A stretch of DNA of 56,088 bases, taken from assembly GCA_017940465.1 (NCBI GenBank), contig JAGAYN010000012.1, positions 1 through 56,088 of the forward strand, read 5' to 3'. The stretch is from Bacteroidales bacterium (GTDB taxonomy: Bacteria > Bacteroidota > Bacteroidia > Bacteroidales > P3). Of this stretch, positions 50,913-56,088 are shown piece after piece. The stretch's first letter is position 1. Every line of letters begins with the position of its first letter. Made by a program: the position numbers and the translations under genes. Under the pieces are notes generated by a model. It was not told the origin of the DNA. It worked only from the letters and a program-made list of their open reading frames with translations, and did not search any database.

Positions 50913-52733
50913 ATGAAGAAAAAATATACGTTCTATCTCTTCTTGCTGGCTCTGATTGCGGGCCTTGAGGCGACGGCGCAGGAAACTGCCGCAGGCGAGG
51001 ACGACTGGTGCATCGACCGCCCCGACCTGCTCCAGATGATTCATGCCCCGCTGAGCGACCCCAACAACACAACACTCATCGACATGATGGACGCCAAAGG
51101 CTTCCAGCTGGGAAGCGACGTCGTGCACCGCATCGACACCGTGAGCGGCATCGCCCTCTCCTACCGCTGCCAGGTGTGGTACGCCAACGTGAGCGGCCAG
51201 CTGATGCCCGCCGTTTACGTCGGCGAGTCGGAACAGGGGCTGCCCAACGTCATCATCCTCAACCTCGACTACAGCCGCGAATGCACCTCGCAGCTCACCA
51301 ACGCCTTCCACGAGAGCGGCTACATGTACGACGGCCGCCGCAACGTATACACCGGCCGCGACGCCTACGAGAAACACTCCGGCCTCTACGAAGCGGAATA
51401 CATCGAGGATGCCGACGGCCGACGCCTGGCCGTGCGCTTTGAGAGCGATATCGCCGCCTACGTCAAGAAAGAGTCCGACCGCCGCAAGGCCCTCGTCGAG
51501 AACCGCCTCCACCGTGCCGACGAGCTGGCCAAAAGCCACCGCTACCACCTCGCCTTCACCACGCTCGACACCCTCTTCGGCTGGTACGAGCCGATGGACG
51601 AACACCTCTACCAAGCCCGGCAGGACATCGAACGCATGCAGGTGGCCCACTACCGCGCCGAACTGAAACGCGCCGTGAACGCCGACGGCGACCTCGAGGC
51701 CGGCATCCGCTGGTGCGACTCCCTGGCACGGGTGAACGCCGCCGACGACTCCATAGGGCTGGTGCGCCAGGTGCTGGTGGAACAGACGCAGGGCCGCTAC
51801 CCCAAGTACTCCACCTTCATGCCGCAAAACTACCGCTCCGTCGTCGACCGCCTCAACGACATCATCAACAAAGAGATACACGACAACCGCCTCCCCAAGG
51901 CACAGTCGATGAACTTTGAGTTCAACTTCATCACCACCCACGAAAACCGCTCCAACGGCAGCATCCAGATCAGTATGGAGCGCTCCTTCCTGCAGTCGCG
52001 CTCGAAAGAGAAGAGCCGCAACGAAGAACTGCAGACATTGGTGGACAACCTGGCCGCGCTTGACCTCATCGAGCCCGTCTCCCGCTACGGCATCACCATC
52101 AACACCCGCGAACAGTTGTCCGGACGCATAGAATGGCAGCAGAGCGAGGTGACCCTCAAAGGCGACGAGCTGGCAAACCGCAAGGACCTCAAAATCTATG
52201 TGGACAGCATCGACAACCGCTACTTCACCAACAGCGACCCCACCGCCGTGGGCAAAAACCGCATGAGGCTTCCCTACCGCAGGGACTACACCTTCGGCAT
52301 CACCCGCAAACAGTACGACGGCTCGCTCTACACCGACGTCACGCTGACCAAGTTCAAGACCTCCGGCCCCCTGGCCTGGATGCCCTCGCTCCTCATCCCC
52401 GGCCTCGGCACCAAGAAGCAGGGCCGCATCTCCACCGTCTCCGCCCGCGCCATCCCCTTCTTCCTCTTCGCCGGCATGTCGGCCGCAGGCTTCGTCCTCA
52501 AATCGCAGGACTACGAACGCACCGAATGGGGCGACGGACCCTTCTGGAAACACAAGAACTTCGACAATGCGCTCGCCTTCGGCGGACTGGCCGTTTCCGG
52601 CACCATCTACCTCACCGACCTCATAGAAAGCATCAACGCCACCGTGGTGAACCGCTCGCGCTCCAAAAAACTGCGCCAGGAACTGCGCTCGCACAACATC
52701 GACGTCCGCATCGACGAAATCCAGATCCACTAA
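50913..52733 (+). CDS. Exported protein, first gene of the TIR operon
   Basis: 606 residues from ATG 50913, with a signal peptide (about 1-23, ending LEATAQ). A mixed alpha/beta N-terminal part (about 30-200) is followed by helices that look like degenerate TPRs (about 205-330). The C-terminal part has three hydrophobic segments (about 490-590: LAWMPSLLIPGLG, ARAIPFFLFAGMSAAGFVL, ALAFGGLAVSGTIYLTDLI). It may therefore be membrane-attached from the periplasmic side. No family is recognised. An 18-base gap to the TIR gene suggests cotranscription. Confidence 0.75.
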   Translation: MKKKYTFYLFLLALIAGLEATAQETAAGEDDWCIDRPDLLQMIHAPLSDPNNTTLIDMMDAKGFQLGSDVVHRIDTVSGIALSYRCQVWYANVSGQLMPAVYVGESEQGLPNVIILNLDYSRECTSQLTNAFHESGYMYDGRRNVYTGRDAYEKHSGLYEAEYIEDADGRRLAVRFESDIAAYVKKESDRRKALVENRLHRADELAKSHRYHLAFTTLDTLFGWYEPMDEHLYQARQDIERMQVAHYRAELKRAVNADGDLEAGIRWCDSLARVNAADDSIGLVRQVLVEQTQGRYPKYSTFMPQNYRSVVDRLNDIINKEIHDNRLPKAQSMNFEFNFITTHENRSNGSIQISMERSFLQSRSKEKSRNEELQTLVDNLAALDLIEPVSRYGITINTREQLSGRIEWQQSEVTLKGDELANRKDLKIYVDSIDNRYFTNSDPTAVGKNRMRLPYRRDYTFGITRKQYDGSLYTDVTLTKFKTSGPLAWMPSLLIPGLGTKKQGRISTVSARAIPFFLFAGMSAAGFVLKSQDYERTEWGDGPFWKHKNFDNALAFGGLAVSGTIYLTDLIESINATVVNRSRSKKLRQELRSHNIDVRIDEIQIH

Positions 52734-52751
52734 CCCGCAACGAGCCCAACG

Positions 52752-53687
52752 ATGGAACGTCAGATATTCATAAGCTACTCCACCCTGGACCGCGACATCG
52801 CCTACAAGATCGTCCAGTATCTTGAATCCAACGGACACCCCTGCTGGATCGCCCCGCGCAACATCGCCTCTGGAATGGACTACACTGACGTCATCAACGA
52901 CGCCATCCAGAACTGCTCGGCACTGCTGCTGGTATTCTCCGAGCACTCGGAAAAATCGCAGTTCGTGAAAAAAGAACTCGCCACCGCGGTATCCTACAAC
53001 AAAACCATCCTGCCCTTCAAAATCTCGCAGGTGGAACTCAAAGGCGGCTTCCTGTTCATGCTGACCAACGTGCAATGGATCGACGCCACCTCGCGCCCCG
53101 AAAGCAAATTCCCCCAAATCATCGACGGCCTCTCCGGAAAGATGTCTGCAGACGACATCCCCACCACCCCCGAACCGCCCAGACGCAAATGGGGCCTCGT
53201 CGCATCCCTGGCATCCCTGGCAGCCGTGGTTGTGGCCGCCGTGCTGGCCCTCGTGCTGCTGCTCCCCTCGAAAGGCGAGGCGGAAGCGGCAGCGCCCGCC
53301 GTGGACACCCCGAAGGTCGCCGAACCGGAACCGCCCGCCGCCCCAGCCGTGGAAGAAGCCGCCACACAGCCTGCCGCTCCTGCCAAAGCCGCACCCTCCA
53401 AGCGTTCTCCTCAGCCCTCCGCCACAAAGGAGACAGCCAAAGAACCCGTCAAGGCAGAGCCCGAACCCATAGTGGAACCCGTGGCGGAACCTGCGGCAGA
53501 GCCTGCCACAACCACCCCCGCCCGCAAGGCTGACAACGACCGCGCTGTGAAAATGGGCAAAGCCCGACGCTACCTGAACAACAAGAAATACCAAGCCGCC
53601 CTCACCCTATTCGAGGAGCTGAAGCAGGAAAACCCGTCGGACAAGGCCCTCGACGCACTCATCGACGAGTGCCGCAGAAATCTCTAA
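52752..53687 (+). CDS. Membrane-anchored TIR-domain protein
   Basis: 311 residues. The TIR domain fills about 1-130: RQIFISYSTLDRDIA, GHPCWIAPRNIASGMDYTDV, ALLLVFSEHSEKSQFVKKEL. Glu75 in FVKKEL lies where active TIR NADases have their catalytic glutamate. One TM helix (about 148-172) is followed by a Pro/Ala/Glu-rich stalk (175-265) and a TPR-like helix pair (about 270-311, ARRYLNNKKYQAALTLFEEL). With TIR inside and the stalk outside, it could link a periplasmic signal to nucleotide making. It lies in one operon with an RCK/RyR protein 15 bases downstream. Confidence 0.87.
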   Translation: MERQIFISYSTLDRDIAYKIVQYLESNGHPCWIAPRNIASGMDYTDVINDAIQNCSALLLVFSEHSEKSQFVKKELATAVSYNKTILPFKISQVELKGGFLFMLTNVQWIDATSRPESKFPQIIDGLSGKMSADDIPTTPEPPRRKWGLVASLASLAAVVVAAVLALVLLLPSKGEAEAAAPAVDTPKVAEPEPPAAPAVEEAATQPAAPAKAAPSKRSPQPSATKETAKEPVKAEPEPIVEPVAEPAAEPATTTPARKADNDRAVKMGKARRYLNNKKYQAALTLFEELKQENPSDKALDALIDECRRNL

Positions 53688-53702
53688 CCAAACCCCTTCA
53701 CC

Positions 53703-55553
53703 ATGTTCAGACTGCGCCTTTGGATGAACCGCCTGCTGCAAAGCGGCATGCGAGGCTACCTGCTGGTGCTTGCCACGGCAGTGCTGGCACTGGCCTGCCT
53801 TGTCGCCATAGGCTCACTCATCGACAGCAAAGTGTGGTGGAACACCTTCTACGCCCTCGGCATCAATCCCGTCGAGAACGACCCCTCCCATCCCCACCTA
53901 TGGCTCTACTTCCTCCTGGGCGTATGCGGCGCACTCGTCTTCGGAGGCCTGATGGTAACCGTGTTCACCAGCGGCGTGGAACGCTACGTGGAGCGCATCC
54001 GCGAAGGGCAGGTACGCTACAAGCACCTGCGCAACCACATAGTCATCATCGGATGGAGCCCCGCCACCGTGAGCCTCATCAGCCAACTCTGCCAAAAACA
54101 CCCCCATGCCAAAGTGCTGCTCCTCTGCCCCTCCTCGCCCACCGGAGTAAGGGCGGAACTCATCTCCTCCCTCGCCCCCCGACAAGAACGGCGCGTCATC
54201 ATCTACGCCCTGGGAAACCTCGGCCTCGCCGACCAACTGCCTCTCCTGTGCCTCCACAACGCCATCGAACTCCACCTCACCCTCGACGACACCCTCTCCA
54301 CCTCCCGGCAACTGGCACAACTCACCCTCCTGCAACCCATCGCGCAACTGCTCTCGCACAAAAAACGCCGCGCCGCCGACCCTCTGCGCATCAACGTAAT
54401 GGTCAATGACGTAGAAACCCACCACCTCCTCCAACGGCTGGGCATCCCCAAAGAATACTATGGCCCCGACGACGGCCAGCAGACACTCGACATACGTATC
54501 TTCAACTTTTACGAGAACTGGGGCCGGCTCCTATGGGGCTACCCGGGCAAAGCGGGCTACGACCCACTGGATTTCGAGCCTATCGAGGAGGGTGACAGGC
54601 AGGTGCACCTCGTCATCGCAGGCATGGGCAACATGGGAACGGCGCTCCTCCTGCAGGCGCTGCGCGTATGCCACTACCCAAGCCCCAAGCCCACCCTCAT
54701 CACCATCATCGACCCCCAAGCCCCCATTCTCCAGCAACGCCTCCACACCCTGCTGCCCAATCTGGACGCAATCCACAATATCCACATCGAATTCCTCGAC
54801 GGCCTCCTGGAGTCCCCGACCGCAAGACAGCGCATCGCGGAATGGGCCGCGGACGAAAGCCGTCTCCTCACCATCGCCATCTGCCTCCCCGATCCGGACC
54901 AGGCACTGAAAGCGGCGCTGACCCTCCCGGAACCCGTCTTCTACCAACCCTCCGCCCGTCGCACCAGGACACGCGTTCTCGTGCGGCAGGCACTACCCCA
55001 ACCGCCAGCCTCCCTCATACCCACCGACCAATACCCCAACCTGCATCTCTTCGGCTCACTGCCCGAAGGCTTCGACATCGACCTGCTCGACGACCGCCTC
55101 CCCATCACCATCAACGGCCTCTACTGGGACAACCTCTTCGGCTCCTTCACCCACGCCACCTCCACACCAGAGCCGACTCCGCCCTCCGCCCTCCTGACAC
55201 CCAACTATGAAAAGTGGCAGCAGCTTTGGTTCGACATAAACAAGACACCCGAAGCATCCAAGATCGCCTCGCGCTACCAGGCCGACCGCTTCCGCTCACT
55301 GATCGCCATCCTCCAGCGCCACCATGCCGCCCCCGACGACACCCTCGTCGAGCGCCTGGCTGAAAGCGAACACCTCCGCTGGGTCGCCGAACGCACCCTC
55401 GCCGGCTGGCGTGCCACACTCCCAGGCGAACAGCGCTCCAACACCCTCAAACTCCATCCCAGCCTCATCCCCTACCAACAACTGACTGAATCCGAAAAGC
55501 AAAAAGACCGCAACGTCATCGCCTTTGCCGCCACCCTCGCCACCCCCCTCTGA
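53703..55553 (+). CDS. Two-TM channel-like protein with RCK/TrkA-N and RyR domains
   Basis: 616 residues. Two TM helices (about 18-40 and 66-89) flank a short re-entrant-like segment, SKVWWNTFYALGINPVEND, in the position of a pore loop but without TVGYG. This resembles CASTOR/POLLUX-type channels. Two Rossmann-like domains follow: HIVIIGWSPATVSLISQL (about 111-270) and HLVIAGMGNMGTALLLQAL (about 305-430). The end (about 510-610) is a RyR domain: AESEHLRWVAERTLAGWR, LHPSLIPYQQLTESEKQKDR. RyR domains have been proposed to bind nucleotides from NAD metabolism. The partner TIR gene precedes. Confidence 0.82.
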   Translation: MFRLRLWMNRLLQSGMRGYLLVLATAVLALACLVAIGSLIDSKVWWNTFYALGINPVENDPSHPHLWLYFLLGVCGALVFGGLMVTVFTSGVERYVERIREGQVRYKHLRNHIVIIGWSPATVSLISQLCQKHPHAKVLLLCPSSPTGVRAELISSLAPRQERRVIIYALGNLGLADQLPLLCLHNAIELHLTLDDTLSTSRQLAQLTLLQPIAQLLSHKKRRAADPLRINVMVNDVETHHLLQRLGIPKEYYGPDDGQQTLDIRIFNFYENWGRLLWGYPGKAGYDPLDFEPIEEGDRQVHLVIAGMGNMGTALLLQALRVCHYPSPKPTLITIIDPQAPILQQRLHTLLPNLDAIHNIHIEFLDGLLESPTARQRIAEWAADESRLLTIAICLPDPDQALKAALTLPEPVFYQPSARRTRTRVLVRQALPQPPASLIPTDQYPNLHLFGSLPEGFDIDLLDDRLPITINGLYWDNLFGSFTHATSTPEPTPPSALLTPNYEKWQQLWFDINKTPEASKIASRYQADRFRSLIAILQRHHAAPDDTLVERLAESEHLRWVAERTLAGWRATLPGEQRSNTLKLHPSLIPYQQLTESEKQKDRNVIAFAATLATPL

Positions 55554-55617
55554 ACCCCGAACTCCCCCCTCCGCCCTCCGCACCCACCTCCGAACTCCTA
55601 ACTCCGCCCTCCGCACT

Positions 55618-55694
55618 CGGTAGGTATTTGGTAGGTATCCGGTAGGTATTTACTTCGACTGAGAACCGATATGGACGCTTATGGACCGTTTGCC
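55618..55694 (+). repeat. Dispersed 11-base-period element A, copy 7
   Basis: Seven 11-base units with the core TATTTACTTCGACTG and ACCGATATGG, GACGCTTATG units. It lies between the ends of the convergent RyR gene and the sorting-tail gene. The preceding 55554-55617 is a C-rich stretch with CTCCGAACTCC-like repeats and no gene. Confidence 0.85.
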
Positions 55695-55700
55695 GCGAAA

Positions 55701-55755
55701 TGGTCGCTGCAAAAACGGCGAGGGAGGCGTGACAGCAATGCCGTGCCTCCCTCGC
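55701..55755 (-). terminator. Terminator of the sorting-tail gene
   Basis: Arms GCGAGGGAGGC and GCCTCCCTCGC around a loop of about 16 bases, then CGTTTTTGC on the minus strand, 25 bases after the stop. Confidence 0.8.
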
Positions 55756-55779
55756 GGAACGTCATTCCGTTTGTTCTAT

Positions 55780-56088
55780 CTATTTGACTATTAGGCGTCT
55801 GGCATCGTTCCCCTCGGCGGAGCGGAGGTGCAGCGTGTACACCCCGGCCGGCACGCCCTGCAACTCAATCCTGGCGTGGCCGCCCTCGAGCCGCTGCGAG
55901 AGGTGCAGGCGGCCCTGCGCGTCGCGCAGTTCCAGGCTGCCCTCGGGCACCTCGGCCGTCACCTCGACATACTCATTGGCCGGGTTGGGCTTCACCTCCA
56001 GCGCCACGGGCTCCATGTCGGGACGGATGCCGACGGTGGCCGGCAGGCGGTAGCCGGGGCTCCAGGGGCTCCAGACGGTCATGTTGCC
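55780..56088 (-). CDS. T9SS-sorted protein, C-terminal part (truncated by window)
   Basis: The frame is open to the window end, so only the last about 100 residues are seen. They form a type-A sorting domain: VKPNPANEYVEVTAEVPEGS, LELRDAQGRLHLSQRLEGG, GVPAGVYTLHLRSAEG, ending RRLIVK. The protein should be exported by the type IX system. The domain carried upstream cannot be known from this window. Confidence 0.85.
   Translation of the reverse strand, partial: GNMTVWSPWSPGYRLPATVGIRPDMEPVALEVKPNPANEYVEVTAEVPEGSLELRDAQGRLHLSQRLEGGHARIELQGVPAGVYTLHLRSAEGNDARRLIVK

Overview
The window comes from a GC-rich member of the Bacteroidales (phylum Bacteroidota). Evidence: promoters of the Bacteroidota type (TTTG, 19-20 bases, TAnnTTTG) before several genes; proteins with type IX secretion sorting tails; a DUF2723 membrane protein; an AtpB with a signal peptide; a FeoA-FeoB fusion; a Fib_succ_major-type lipoprotein and DUF6266 proteins. 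The genus cannot be fixed from this sequence. I found no rRNA, transposase or CRISPR array.

Layout. 0.1-6.6 kb, mostly minus strand: tRNA-Glu, two related seven-TM regulators (one without its DNA-binding half), ispG, a BRO-type antirepressor, a short DUF2027-like protein and mpl. 6.75-12.7 kb, plus strand: a rod-shaped structured RNA (6S-like or a leader), then a tight six-gene operon of exported proteins built around a caspase-fold (C14) protease, closed by a strong terminator. 13-35.8 kb, almost all minus strand: an HD hydrolase/CGCAxxGCC/SpoU methyltransferase operon, a surface lipoprotein, an MNT-HEPN toxin-antitoxin pair, a lone sufB, a YgiQ-type radical SAM protein, DUF6266, pgk, a lone atpB, a DUF2723 protein, arginine deiminase, a YebC protein, a SulP transporter, PAP2, ComB, a DUF4810-DUF799 lipoprotein pair, RNase P RNA and an ECF sigma/anti-sigma pair. 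35.8-44.1 kb: trmO, an iron-sulfur aldo-keto reductase and a 2100-residue secreted repeat protein with a sorting tail. 44.3-50.5 kb: a divergent accessory cluster (unknown gene, HTH, DUF6266), a fimbrillin-like lipoprotein with a small partner, and feoB. 50.8-55.6 kb, plus strand: an operon of an exported protein, a membrane-anchored TIR protein and a two-TM channel-like RCK/RyR protein. A truncated sorting-tail gene ends the window.

Two operons deserve attention as possible undescribed systems. In 50.9-55.6 kb, a TIR domain that keeps the candidate NADase glutamate sits next to a CASTOR/POLLUX-like membrane protein with a RyR domain, which suggests nucleotide signalling to a channel. In 7.1-12.7 kb, a C14 protease is made with five other exported proteins, ending with a probable outer-membrane barrel.

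The spaces between genes carry an unusual set of short tandem repeats. Seven copies of one element share the 15-base core TATTTACTTCGACTG. All seven point the same way, have an 11-base period, and mostly lie just 3' of minus-strand genes. Other arrays also have an 11-base period, a third type is built of 7-8 base units and abuts stop codons, and a 9-base repeat is inserted in frame in two unrelated genes (the YgiQ-type gene and feoB) in opposite orientations.
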